Source: an uncultured Burkholderiales bacterium (GTDB lineage: Bacteria; Pseudomonadota; Gammaproteobacteria; Burkholderiales; Thiobacillaceae). From it: a stretch of DNA of 41,743 bases. Positions 17,968-26,185 of this stretch are shown piece by piece. The stretch spans positions 1 to 41,743 of the forward strand of contig CALEDT010000050.1 in assembly GCA_937949525.1 (NCBI GenBank), read 5' to 3'. The position numbers and the translations under genes are program-made. The stretch's first letter is position 1. Each line of letters opens with the position of its first letter. The notes under the pieces were generated by a model. It saw only the letters and a program-made list of their open reading frames with translations, was not told the DNA's origin and did no database searches.

Positions 17968-20556
17968 ATGAATGTGACACGTAGAAGTTTCATCAAAGGC
18001 ATGGGTGCCGCCGCGGCGGGGGCTGGTTTCGGTCTGCCCAGCATCGCCCAGGCTGCCGCCAAGGCGGAAGCCGCGGCGGCGAAGGCGGCTTATCAGAGCA
18101 GCACCATGGTCAAGTCGACCTGCGTGCACTGCATCAATTTCTGCGGCATCGAGGCGAAGATGGAAGGCGGCGTGATCCGCGCCATCTATCCCGACAAGGC
18201 GCGCGCCGACTATTACAACTGGGGCATTTGCCCGAAGGGTGCGGCCGGGGTGTTCAACACCTACAACCCGTATCGCCTGAAAAAGCCGATGAAGCGGACC
18301 AACCCCACCAAGGGCCTGCACGAAGACCCGAAATGGGTGGAAATCTCCTGGGAGGAAGCCTTCCAGACCATCACCGACAAACTGGCCAAGATCAGGGCCG
18401 ACAACCCGGCCAAACTGGTCTGGCACCATGGTCATGGCAAATACACCATCGGCGACCAGACGCCCAAGGCCTTCGCGGCGGCGTTCGGCACGCCCAACGT
18501 CATCCACCGCACCACCACCTGCGAGTCCTCGCGTCACATCGCCGACGAACTGACCTGGGGCTACCACAATCATCTGCCCGATCTGGATCACACCCGGCTG
18601 TACATCACCTTCGGCAGCAACCCGTTCGAGGGCGAGCAATGGTCGCGCTGGCTGGATCATTCCATCATCGACGCCAAGGAACGCGGCATGAAGTACATCG
18701 TCGTCGAGCCGCGTTTTTCGCACGCCGCCGCCAAGGCGCACGAATGGCTGCCGGTGCGGCCCGGCAAGGACGCCGCGCTGATCCTGGCGCTGTGCAAACA
18801 GTTGATCGACGCCGGCACCATCGATACCGACTTCCTGACGACCTATACCAACGCCACGCAACTGGTGGGTGCCGACGGTCTGATCCTGAAGAGCGCGGAC
18901 GGCAAGCCGTTGGTCTGGGACACCATCTACAAATCCGCGCGCACCTATGACGATGCTTCGATCATTCCGGCGCTGACCGGCTCGTTCGACATCAACGGCA
19001 AGAGTTATCGCACCGCTTTCCAGGTGCTGTCCGACAACGTCAAGGAGATGACACCGGAGCGAGCCGAAGAGATTTGCGGCATTCCGGCCGCGCGCATCAA
19101 GAGCCTGGCCGGCGAGATCGCCGAGGCGGCCAGGATCGGTTCGACCATACGGATCGACGGCAAGTCCCTGCGCTATCGCCCGGTTGCTTTCCACACCTTC
19201 CGTGGCCTGGCGGCCAAGGAGTATGGCGTGCAGAACTCGCGCGCCTTGCTGATCCTCAACATGCTGCTGGGCACGCCGGACGCGGTGGGCGGCATGCACC
19301 TGCATGGCGTTTACGCGCACCCGGAATATTTCGAGGCCTCCAAGTGCGAATACCCGCCCAAGCGCGTCGATCTGGCCAAGAGCGTTTACTTCCCGCACGG
19401 CCATCATGACGTCTGCCAGCAGGTGCAGTACACGGTGAACGACCCCAAGGCCTACGGCCTGGGCTATCAGCCGGAAATGCAGATATTCTTCGCCACCAAC
19501 CGGCCGATGTCCACGTCCGACGCGCTCAGGCAACTGGACGGCATGAAGAAGACCTTCAACGTGGTGATCGACATCGTCAACACCGAGACCTGCCAGTTCG
19601 CCGACATCGTCCTGCCGGACCTGACCTATCTCGAATCCTGGCACTACGCGCCGACGCGTTGGACACCCAACCGCAAGCACTCCGCGATCCGCCAGCCGTT
19701 GACCAACGCCTACAACATCCCGCACGACTGCCAGAGCATGCTCTGGGAACTCGCGCATCGCTTGGGCATTCGCGATGCCTTTGCCGAAGAATTGAACAAG
19801 AAGTGGGGCTTGAAGGAAGTCGAGTTCGCCAAGGGCCGCAGTTATACACCGCGCGAAATGGTGGAAGTGCTGTGGGCGGACAAAGTCAAAAAACCTTTCG
19901 ACGTCGCCCTGGAACGTGGGTTCTACGGCAAGCACGTCGGCACCGAGGAGCGTTATCTGCAAGGCGTGGAACTCCACTTCAAGGGTGCCGGCAAGGCGCG
20001 CATGAAGCTCTACGCCGACCAGTTGGTGGAAAGCTACAACAAGGTCGAGAAAACGGTGAAGGAGAACAACATCACCAACATCGACCTGGCACAGTACAAG
20101 CTGGCCTATTCGCCGCTGCCGCTCGTGGAACACGCCTTCCCGACCCCGCACCGTGAGGCGAGGGATTACCCGCTCTACCTGATCACCCACAAGCGCATGT
20201 ACCGCAACCAGTGCGGCAATACCGCGCAGAACCCGATCCTCAACGCGCTGGGTGCCGATACGCAGGAAAACTTCATCGCCGTCAACCCGGCAACGGCCAA
20301 GGCACTGGGCATCCGCGACGACGACGTGGTGATCGTGGAAAGCCGGGTAGGCCGTGCCAGGGGCAAGGCCAAGCTGACCGAGGGCATCCGCCCGGACACC
20401 ATCGCGGTGTCCTATCACTATGGCAACTGGAGCCTGGGTTTCCCGGATTACGCCAAGAAGGGAACCTGGATCAACCAGGCCATGGAACTGCATCCGGACA
20501 AGATATCCGGCATGAATTCGTTCCAGGACACCAAAGTCAAACTGTATCGGGCCTAA
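17968..20556 (+). CDS. TAT-exported molybdopterin oxidoreductase catalytic subunit, substrate unassigned
   Basis: The 862-residue protein is a periplasmic DMSO-reductase-family enzyme of the Psr/Phs/Ttr/Arr/Arx branch. It has a twin-arginine signal (VTRRSFIKGMGAAAAGAGFG), the [4Fe-4S] motif C52-x2-C55-x3-C59-x28-C88, and K90 two residues later. Cysteine 185 in TTTCESSR is the probable molybdenum ligand. Length, signal and active-site cysteine are close to respiratory arsenate reductase and anaerobic arsenite oxidase, and the C-terminus SGMNSFQDTKVKLYRA is of that branch. The operon lacks an NrfD or other membrane subunit and instead has a dihaem cytochrome, so electrons probably move through soluble periplasmic carriers. 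Arsenite, thioarsenate or a sulfur compound are all possible; none is shown. Confidence 0.85.
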   Translation: MNVTRRSFIKGMGAAAAGAGFGLPSIAQAAAKAEAAAAKAAYQSSTMVKSTCVHCINFCGIEAKMEGGVIRAIYPDKARADYYNWGICPKGAAGVFNTYNPYRLKKPMKRTNPTKGLHEDPKWVEISWEEAFQTITDKLAKIRADNPAKLVWHHGHGKYTIGDQTPKAFAAAFGTPNVIHRTTTCESSRHIADELTWGYHNHLPDLDHTRLYITFGSNPFEGEQWSRWLDHSIIDAKERGMKYIVVEPRFSHAAAKAHEWLPVRPGKDAALILALCKQLIDAGTIDTDFLTTYTNATQLVGADGLILKSADGKPLVWDTIYKSARTYDDASIIPALTGSFDINGKSYRTAFQVLSDNVKEMTPERAEEICGIPAARIKSLAGEIAEAARIGSTIRIDGKSLRYRPVAFHTFRGLAAKEYGVQNSRALLILNMLLGTPDAVGGMHLHGVYAHPEYFEASKCEYPPKRVDLAKSVYFPHGHHDVCQQVQYTVNDPKAYGLGYQPEMQIFFATNRPMSTSDALRQLDGMKKTFNVVIDIVNTETCQFADIVLPDLTYLESWHYAPTRWTPNRKHSAIRQPLTNAYNIPHDCQSMLWELAHRLGIRDAFAEELNKKWGLKEVEFAKGRSYTPREMVEVLWADKVKKPFDVALERGFYGKHVGTEERYLQGVELHFKGAGKARMKLYADQLVESYNKVEKTVKENNITNIDLAQYKLAYSPLPLVEHAFPTPHREARDYPLYLITHKRMYRNQCGNTAQNPILNALGADTQENFIAVNPATAKALGIRDDDVVIVESRVGRARGKAKLTEGIRPDTIAVSYHYGNWSLGFPDYAKKGTWINQAMELHPDKISGMNSFQDTKVKLYRA

Positions 20557-20568
20557 GGAGAAGACGAC

Positions 20569-21258
20569 ATGACAAAACTGGTTCGCGTCATCGACACCGA
20601 ACGCTGCTTCGGCTGCCGCTCCTGCGTCGCCGCCTGCGAGGTGGAGAACCACTTCACCCCGGGCGCGCCCTGGAACGTGATGGTCGAGTACGAAAGCGGC
20701 CGATTCCCCAACGTCGCCCGCAACTTCGTCACCATGAACTGCATGCACTGCGAGCATCCGTCTTGCAAGGCGGCGTGCGATGCCATCGGTGTCAAGGCGA
20801 TCAGCAAGAACGAGTTCGGCGTGGTGCTGATCGACTACGACAAATGCATCGGCTGCGGCTACTGCTTCCTCACCTGCCCCTACGGCGTGCCGCAGCACGA
20901 CCAGGCGGTGCCGCAGCTTTATCCCGGTGCCGAGAAGACGGCCTATGAGGCGATTCCCGCCCAGGACCGTCATCCGCTGCACCGCAAGAAGGCCAACACC
21001 GTGGAGAAATGCACGTTCTGCTGGCACAAGCTGGAGAAGGCGGTGAGCGCCGGCAAGGTCGACCAGATCGGCAAGCTGCCGGAATACACCCCGACCTGCG
21101 ATCTGGTCTGTCCGGTGAACGCGCGCCTCTTTGGCGACATCGACGATCCCAACAGCAATGTCTCGGTGTACGCGGCGCGCAAGAAGGCCACCCAGCTCAA
21201 GAAGGAGTTCGGTACCGATCCGCAGGTCTACTACGTGCTCAATGGAGGGGACTACTGA
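20569..21258 (+). CDS. Four-cluster ferredoxin (B) subunit of the second molybdoenzyme
   Basis: The 229-residue protein has the DmsB/PsrB/ArrB pattern: CFGCRSCVAAC (from residue 13), CMHCEHPSCKAAC, CIGCGYCFLTC, and CTFC with later cysteines in CDLVC. The mature enzyme would thus hold four [4Fe-4S] clusters. Its length is close to ArrB. GGAG lies just before the ATG at 20569, twelve bases after the catalytic subunit stop, and it overlaps the cytochrome gene by one base (TGATG at 21256-21260). It differs clearly from the ferredoxin at 101, for example in the first motif and in the much shorter loop before the last cluster. The two complexes are therefore not recent duplicates. Confidence 0.9.
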   Translation: MTKLVRVIDTERCFGCRSCVAACEVENHFTPGAPWNVMVEYESGRFPNVARNFVTMNCMHCEHPSCKAACDAIGVKAISKNEFGVVLIDYDKCIGCGYCFLTCPYGVPQHDQAVPQLYPGAEKTAYEAIPAQDRHPLHRKKANTVEKCTFCWHKLEKAVSAGKVDQIGKLPEYTPTCDLVCPVNARLFGDIDDPNSNVSVYAARKKATQLKKEFGTDPQVYYVLNGGDY

Positions 21259-21656
21259 TGAAAACCCTGATCGCAACCATCCTGGCCTTGAGCGGCCTGA
21301 TCGGCGCGCTCGCCGCCTCCAGTGTCAACGCCGAGGAGCGCAGCGTGCGCAAGACCGCCGAGGCCATCCGCAAGGGCGAGATCAACGTCGGCAAGGAATA
21401 CTCGCTACGCGAGGAAGGCCGCTTCCACATGATCCACGCCGGCGTGCTGGGTTTGAACGGTGAGCCGCTGCTGGACATCAAGTGCGGCGGTTGCCACTCC
21501 ACCGACCAGTACCCGCCCAGCTATCTCTACCTGCGCAAGGACGAGTTTCCGCGCAAGGTGGATGGCGAGAAGGTGCGCGCCGTGCAGCGCCATTTCTGCA
21601 TCGGCTGCCATTCCAGCGGCAGCCTGTCGACGGTGTTCTACAACCCGAAGAAGTAA
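21258..21656 (+). CDS. Small dihaem c-type cytochrome
   Basis: The 132-residue protein has a Sec signal ending near VNA (residue 25) and two haem-binding motifs, C76GGCH80 and C114IGCH118. It does not look like the paired c4 domains of the fccA-like gene. The spacing and short C-terminus suggest a compact dihaem electron-transfer protein. Its start overlaps the ferredoxin stop by one base and is preceded by GGAGGGG, indicating strong coupled translation. In an operon without a membrane anchor it is the obvious partner carrying electrons between the molybdoenzyme and the respiratory chain. Axial ligands other than the motif histidines were not determined. Confidence 0.87.
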   Translation: MKTLIATILALSGLIGALAASSVNAEERSVRKTAEAIRKGEINVGKEYSLREEGRFHMIHAGVLGLNGEPLLDIKCGGCHSTDQYPPSYLYLRKDEFPRKVDGEKVRAVQRHFCIGCHSSGSLSTVFYNPKK

Positions 21657-21678
21657 CCCGGAAGCCGGGCGTTCCATC

Positions 21679-21711
21679 CCCCTCGTCGCCCCACGTGGGG
21701 GCGACGAGGGG
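21679..21711. repeat. Long near-perfect GC-rich palindrome between cytochrome and chaperone genes
   Basis: The arms 21679-21694 and 21695-21711 pair over 16 bp with a single bulged G and essentially no loop (centre CCAC/GTGG). It lies in the 92-base gap before the TorD-like gene. No T-run follows, so it is more likely an mRNA-stabilising or attenuating structure, or a small repeat element, than an intrinsic terminator. Confidence 0.6.
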
Positions 21712-21748
21712 TCGTCGTTGGAAGACCCATCCACCCAGGAAAACCCAC

Positions 21749-22438
21749 ATGAATCAAGACGACTACACGGCTTTGGTTGAGGACCGAAGCCGTTTTTACT
21801 GGTGGTTGGCAACGTGGTTCCTGAAACCGCCGGGCCGCGATGAAATGGCGACGCTGCCGACGACCGTCGACGATGCCCCGCCCACGGACTCCCTGGATGA
21901 CGCCTGGATGGAGTTGGCGCGCGTCGCCACCGACACGGTGAACGCCTCCCTGGAAGAAATCGGCAGCGAATACACCCGTCTGTTCGGCGGCATCCATCAG
22001 GATGCCGCGCCGCCGCCACCGTTCGAGTCGGTCTGGCGGGAAGACCGCCTGATCGGTGAGAGCACTGCGGCGGTGATCGCGACCTACGCTGAAGCAGGAT
22101 TCGCCGAGATCGACCCCGACGCCGGTCCGCAGGACCACATCGCCGTGGAACTCAAGTTCATCGCCCTGCTGGCGCTGCGCGAGGCGGAAGCCCGTGGTGC
22201 AAAAGACATCGCTGAAGCGCAACGACGCCAGACCCAGCAGCGCGAATTCATCGACCATCATCTTGCCGACTGGGCGCCGCGCTGGGCGGACGCCATCGCC
22301 GAAGCCAGTCGTCGGCCGCTGTATACCGCACTGGCCAGGTTACTCAAGGCGGCCATCGCGCAGACACGGGCCGAATTGGCGCAGGCGCGCCAGGCGATGC
22401 CGAGCGATCCGACATTCGCGCTCGAGCGAGCAGCATGA
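21749..22438 (+). CDS. TorD-like chaperone of the second molybdoenzyme
   Basis: The 229-residue helical protein matches the TorD/DmsD family. It has an N-terminal helix with RSRFYWWLATWFLKPP, a central EYTRLFGGIHQDAAPPPPFESVW (the Y-x-x-L-F and P-rich stretch of the family), and a late DHHLADWAPRWADAI helix. The last corresponds to the H-x-x-x-W-x-P-x-(F/W) region of these chaperones. It has no zinc-motif extension, unlike the protein at 2200. Its stop overlaps the ferredoxin gene start (ATGA, 22435-22438). It presumably guards the 862-residue catalytic subunit before TAT export. Confidence 0.85.
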   Translation: MNQDDYTALVEDRSRFYWWLATWFLKPPGRDEMATLPTTVDDAPPTDSLDDAWMELARVATDTVNASLEEIGSEYTRLFGGIHQDAAPPPPFESVWREDRLIGESTAAVIATYAEAGFAEIDPDAGPQDHIAVELKFIALLALREAEARGAKDIAEAQRRQTQQREFIDHHLADWAPRWADAIAEASRRPLYTALARLLKAAIAQTRAELAQARQAMPSDPTFALERAA

Positions 22439-23967
22439 ACCCCACCGTGATCGAACCCCTGGATGTCGCCGAGGCGGTGCGTTACACACCGGGTAATTGT
22501 GCGCTGTTGGTCGGACATTCCGGAGTCCTGCTCGAACGCGTGGAATCCGCGCGCGTGGCGGGGTTGCGCCCCGCCCTCTTGTGCACCGACCTGCCCGGCC
22601 TCGACCGCCTGCCGCGCGGTTTGCGCGCGCTCCCCGGCGAACTGGCTGCGCTCGATGGCTGGATGGGCGCGTTCACTGCGCGCACCCGCGGTTTACAAGG
22701 CGAAATCGACCTGGCGCCGCTGTCGTTCCACGCCGATGGCCACTTCGACTGGGTGCTGGATTTTTCCGCGTCGCCGCGGCTAAAGCCATCGGTTGCGCCG
22801 CTGGGCTATTACGCCCTGCCGGCTGACGACCATGCCGCATTGAAGCGGGCGCTTTTGGAGATCGCCGCGCGTTTGCGTGACGGCCATGTAAAACCGCGCT
22901 ATTTCGATTTTGACGATGCGCTCTGCGCGCACCATCGACAGGGCATTGCGGGCTGTGACGCATGTATCCGTGCCTGCGCCGCCGGCGCAGTTACCGCCGT
23001 CAAGGATGGCATCCGCATCGAGGCGCATCTGTGCCAGGGCTGCGGCGCCTGCGCGCTGGTTTGCCCGTCTGGCGCGGTGCGCCACAGCTTGCCGGGCACG
23101 CCCGCCCGTCTGCGGCAACTGCGCGCACTGCTTGCCACCCGCGCGGAACCGACGGGTCTGTGGTTGGTGACTGACGCGGCGCAACACGCGCCGCCGGGCT
23201 GGTTGACCATGCCGGTGGACGAAACCGCCAGCCTGGGACTGGAATTCTGGCTCGCGGCGCTGGCCTCGGGTTGCGCGCGCGTCGCCATCGCCACCGCCGG
23301 CGCGCCGCCGGAAAGCCGCCGGGCGCTGGCGGAACAGGTCGGCGTCGGTCAAGTCATCCTCACCGGGCTGGGCCTGCCGCCGGCGCTGGAACTAGTGGAC
23401 GAAATCGAGGCGCTCGCCGACGTTCCACGACTGGCGCCCCCGCCCAATCCGGCGTCAGCCGAGCTGGCGGCGGGCGACGACAAGCGCGCGCTGCTGTTCG
23501 CCGCCATCGATGCGCTGAGCGCGCGCGGCGAGCACGCGCCGGCACCGATACCCTTGCCGGCCGGACCGTTCGGCGAAGTACGGGTGGCGGCGGAAAAATG
23601 CACGCTGTGCGCCGCCTGCGTGCGCATCTGCCCCAATCAGGCGTTGCATCTGGCCGGCGGCGCGATGCGTCTGGCGCTGGTCGAGGAACGCTGCCTGCAA
23701 TGCGGCCTGTGCGCCAACGTCTGTCCCGAGAACGCCATCGAACTGGCGCCGCGTTTGGTGATCGCGCCGGACACCCGGCGCACGCCGCGCATCATCGCCG
23801 AGGGCGAACCGTTCACCTGCTCGGCCTGTGGCAAGCCATACACCACGCGAGCGCTGTTCGAGCGCAGCCGCAAGTTGATGGCAGATCACCCGATGTTCCA
23901 AGGGGAACAGGCACGTCTGATGAGCCTCTGTCCCGATTGCCGGCAACGGGCCATGGCCGGGGCCTGA
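22435..23967 (+). CDS. Large multi-cluster ferredoxin associated with molybdoenzyme maturation
   Basis: The 510-residue cytoplasmic protein has two pairs of [4Fe-4S] motifs separated by a central domain. The first pair is CDACIRAC and CQGCGACALVC (about 180-210), the second CTLCAACVRIC and CLQCGLCANVC (about 390-430). A C-terminal CSAC...CPDC pair may bind zinc or another cluster. The N-terminal 120 residues are not recognised. Similar TorD-ferredoxin pairs occur beside formate dehydrogenase and other molybdoenzyme genes, and their role in electron supply or cofactor insertion is not well defined. Translational coupling to the chaperone gene here supports a maturation or cytoplasmic electron-transfer role. 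No signal peptide is seen, so it is not part of the exported complex. Confidence 0.8.
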   Translation: MNPTVIEPLDVAEAVRYTPGNCALLVGHSGVLLERVESARVAGLRPALLCTDLPGLDRLPRGLRALPGELAALDGWMGAFTARTRGLQGEIDLAPLSFHADGHFDWVLDFSASPRLKPSVAPLGYYALPADDHAALKRALLEIAARLRDGHVKPRYFDFDDALCAHHRQGIAGCDACIRACAAGAVTAVKDGIRIEAHLCQGCGACALVCPSGAVRHSLPGTPARLRQLRALLATRAEPTGLWLVTDAAQHAPPGWLTMPVDETASLGLEFWLAALASGCARVAIATAGAPPESRRALAEQVGVGQVILTGLGLPPALELVDEIEALADVPRLAPPPNPASAELAAGDDKRALLFAAIDALSARGEHAPAPIPLPAGPFGEVRVAAEKCTLCAACVRICPNQALHLAGGAMRLALVEERCLQCGLCANVCPENAIELAPRLVIAPDTRRTPRIIAEGEPFTCSACGKPYTTRALFERSRKLMADHPMFQGEQARLMSLCPDCRQRAMAGA

Positions 23968-23996
23968 AGCGCAGCGTCCGCGGCGCGCTTCAGGCC
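23961..23996. terminator. Hairpin between convergent operons, possible bidirectional terminator
   Basis: GGCCTGAAGCGC (23961-23972) and GCGCTTCAGGCC (23985-23996) form a perfect 12-bp stem with a 12-base loop. The stem spans the stop codons of both the ferredoxin gene and the convergent CcdA-like gene. There is no strong T-run, so termination is likely but not certain. Confidence 0.5.
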
Positions 23997-24667
23997 AACC
24001 AGAGCAGATAAGCGCCGGCGACCATCAGCAGCAGACCCATGCCCTGCTTCAGACGGGCCGACAAAGCCATCATGCCGCGCGAACGCGTCCAGGACTGCAC
24101 CAGGCCGGTGAAGGTGCCGGCGGCCAGCATCAGCACGCAATGCCCCAGTGCGTAGACGAACAACAGGCTGACGCCATAAGCCACCTCGCCCTGCGTCGCC
24201 ACCAGGCCGAGCAGCGCCACCAGCACCGGCGTGGCGCACGGGCTGGAAACGACGCCGAACAACGCCCCCAGCATCAGGGCACCCAGCGGCCCGGCCACAC
24301 GCGGCTGCCAGTGCGGCAGGTTGGGCAGGCGCAGCGGCAGCCAGCCGATGAGATGCAGGCCCATGGCCGCCGCCAGCAGACCGAGCGCGATGAACCAGGG
24401 CCCGCCGAGCACCCCCATGAGTTGCCCGAGCAGGGCCGCGGCCGCGCCCAGCGCGGTGAAGGTGGTGGCCAGCCCCAGCACGAACGCCAGCGAATACAGC
24501 AAGGCGCGTCGCCGGTCGTCACCGGCGTGGCCGCCGACGTAGCCCACCACCAACGGCACGGTGGCCAGCGCACAGGGGCTGGCGGACGACACCACGCCGG
24601 CGGCGAACACCAGACCGAAGGCGACCAAGGGATAAGCGGCGAGCAGATCGGGGATTTCCTCGAACAC
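23990..24667 (-). CDS. ccdA: CcdA/DsbD-like membrane thiol transporter
   Basis: The 225-residue protein has six predicted membrane helices and the paired S-x-P-C motifs of CcdA: C32 in SASPCALA and C143 in SSPCATP. CcdA passes reducing equivalents from cytoplasmic thioredoxin to periplasmic thiol proteins, for example for haem attachment to apocytochromes. The start is a GTG at 24667, two bases after the upstream thioredoxin stop. It ends an operon with a thioredoxin and DsbB. The window encodes four c-type haem sites plus disulfide-dependent proteins, so local maturation of these is a reasonable role. Confidence 0.9.
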   Translation of the reverse strand: MFEEIPDLLAAYPLVAFGLVFAAGVVSSASPCALATVPLVVGYVGGHAGDDRRRALLYSLAFVLGLATTFTALGAAAALLGQLMGVLGGPWFIALGLLAAAMGLHLIGWLPLRLPNLPHWQPRVAGPLGALMLGALFGVVSSPCATPVLVALLGLVATQGEVAYGVSLLFVYALGHCVLMLAAGTFTGLVQSWTRSRGMMALSARLKQGMGLLLMVAGAYLLWLA

Positions 24668-24669
24668 GT

Positions 24670-25065
24670 TCAGCGCGCCCCCAGCTCGTGCAGACGGCGC
24701 GCCACGCTGACTTCGTCGAGGAAGCCGTAATGCCGGCCCACCTCCTTACCGGTCGCGTCGAAGAACACCAGGGTGGGAATCGCCATGATCCTGAACTCAC
24801 GCGTCAACGCCCGCTCTTTGTTGACGTTGATCTGCACGATGTGGGCACGTCCGCGGTAACGCCGCTCGATGCCATCGAGCACCACCTTCATGCGCCTGCA
24901 CTGACTGCACGTCTCGGCGCCGAACTCGACCAGCGCGGGCTGCCCGGAGGTCAACGCGGAACGCACCCTGGCTGCGTCATTTGCCCATGCGGCCGTCACC
25001 AGCAAGGGTACGAACAGCCAAGCCAGCAGCATCCGTCCGGCGCGCTGGAGCCTTGCCGATTTCAT
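24670..25065 (-). CDS. Periplasmic thioredoxin-fold protein
   Basis: The 131-residue protein has an N-terminal signal or anchor (MLLAWLFVPLLVTAAWA) and a thioredoxin fold with active-site C53-S-Q-C56 in ETCSQCRRMK, and the cis-proline region FRIMAIPTLVFFD. CSQC is unusual; thioredoxin is CGPC and DsbA CPHC. The start at 25065 overlaps the DsbB-like stop as ATGA, and the next gene is CcdA, which would keep it reduced. It is thus likely a periplasmic reductant of the TlpA/CcmG kind or of the C-terminal DsbD domain kind. The target protein is unknown. Confidence 0.87.
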   Translation of the reverse strand: MKSARLQRAGRMLLAWLFVPLLVTAAWANDAARVRSALTSGQPALVEFGAETCSQCRRMKVVLDGIERRYRGRAHIVQINVNKERALTREFRIMAIPTLVFFDATGKEVGRHYGFLDEVSVARRLHELGAR

Positions 25066-25568
25066 GCCGAACGATGCCGAATCTGCCGGTCGATGGCCAA
25101 GGCCGCCAACACCAGAAACACGGCGAATGCCACCAAGGCCCAGTTGGCCAGCGAAAGCCCCAGGATCACCAGTTCCTCGTCCGCGCAGAAGCCGGTGGCC
25201 ATGAACAGTGAAGGAACGCGCTGGCCGAGCCATTCGACCCCCTGTTCGATCCACCCGGCCTCGCCCACCGCGCAGCCCTGCGCCAGGTCGACGGGCTGGC
25301 GCTGCAACCAGCTCTGGTAGGCGGCCACACCCATGCCCAGCGCCGACAGCGGCAGAGTCAGACCACCCGCCCCCAGGCGCGTCGCTCCCCCGGCGAGGAA
25401 GGCCAGCGTGCCCAGCACGGCCAGTAACATGAACAACAGCCGCTGGAAGATGCACAGATGACAGGGATGCAAATCCAGCCAAGCGGTCAGTAGCAGACTG
25501 GCCGCCGCCAGGCCGGCGCTGGCCACGCCCAGCGCCAGCCACAGCCAGCGTGGTTCAAGGGTGCTCAT
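25062..25568 (-). CDS. dsbB: DsbB-like disulfide bond formation protein
   Basis: The 168-residue protein has four membrane helices and the two cysteine pairs of DsbB: C36-H-L-C39 at the first periplasmic loop and C99 and C128 in the second. DsbB re-oxidises DsbA using quinone. No dsbA gene is in the window. It is coupled to the thioredoxin gene downstream and to the small secreted protein upstream by ATGA overlaps on both sides. Having an oxidising DsbB in one operon with reducing CcdA and thioredoxin is notable, since the two systems act in opposite directions. Confidence 0.9.
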   Translation of the reverse strand: MSTLEPRWLWLALGVASAGLAAASLLLTAWLDLHPCHLCIFQRLLFMLLAVLGTLAFLAGGATRLGAGGLTLPLSALGMGVAAYQSWLQRQPVDLAQGCAVGEAGWIEQGVEWLGQRVPSLFMATGFCADEELVILGLSLANWALVAFAVFLVLAALAIDRQIRHRSA

Positions 25569-25984
25569 TGCAGGCGCATGCGCTGCAACTTCACCTTCTG
25601 CGGGGCGATGGCGCCGCTGCGCTTGACGTCGATGACCATGTTGTCCCCCTGCACGCTGACCTCACCCTGCATGAAATGCGCGCTGCGCGTGGGGCTGTAC
25701 AGGTTGATGATCAAACCGGCGCGCCCCATCAGCCAGGAGCCGGCGGCGCCGATCTGCAGACGCGGATTGACCATCAGAAACGTGCCGTCCGGCGAGAAGA
25801 AGAAGCGCAGGCCGACGTCGTTCGGGTCGGCGGCCGCGGTGACGGTCCAGGCACCGAGCATGGCCGGATCGGCGGCGACCACCGCAGGCGCGTCCTGGGC
25901 GCGTACAGCGGTCATCCCGGCGGACAACAGCAACGCGGTGATGATCAGGAAAAAACGGAACAAGGCGGGCGGTTGCGCATGCAT
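25565..25984 (-). CDS. Small secreted protein of unknown function, paralogue of the one at 4087-4491
   Basis: The 139-residue protein has a Sec signal (core FFLIITALLLSAGMTA, probable cut after VRA). The mature part shares SPDGTFLMV-x-PR, GAAGS, GRAGL, NLY and the GD-x-M-x-ID pattern with the product of 4087-4491. AAAGGAG just upstream supports the ATG at 25984. It is translationally coupled to dsbB, although the mature part has no cysteine, so it is not itself an obvious disulfide substrate. Its family is not recognised. A paralogue beside each molybdoenzyme cluster suggests a shared periplasmic accessory role. Confidence 0.75.
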   Translation of the reverse strand: MHAQPPALFRFFLIITALLLSAGMTAVRAQDAPAVVAADPAMLGAWTVTAAADPNDVGLRFFFSPDGTFLMVNPRLQIGAAGSWLMGRAGLIINLYSPTRSAHFMQGEVSVQGDNMVIDVKRSGAIAPQKVKLQRMRLQ

Positions 25985-26185
25985 GGGAACTCCTTTCATC
26001 TGGATGGGGGCGGAACGGGATCCTGCGCTCGAGGCGATGACGACATACCTCCTGGACTCCGCGTGATCGGCCGCGCACCTCGCCTTGGCGCCACCGTTGC
26101 ACGGATGTCTCACTTTACTCCCGATCGCCGCCGCCGTGCAGCTCGTGGGCGCGCCGCCGTGTGGGCGGCATCGGCCGTCGCACCC

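Noticed and set aside
17968-20556. Calling the 862-residue enzyme ArxA or ArrA
   Set aside because: Signal, length and active-site cysteine fit that branch, but the gene order lacks the NrfD-type subunit of arx operons. I could not confirm any diagnostic residue by reading. A phylogeny is needed.
17950-21276. A minus-strand open reading frame of 1108 codons
   Set aside because: It runs exactly antisense to the molybdoenzyme and ferredoxin genes, which have clear motifs and ribosome-binding sites. Its sequence is repetitive in G, V, H and R with no domain. It is a shadow frame produced by GC-rich codon use.
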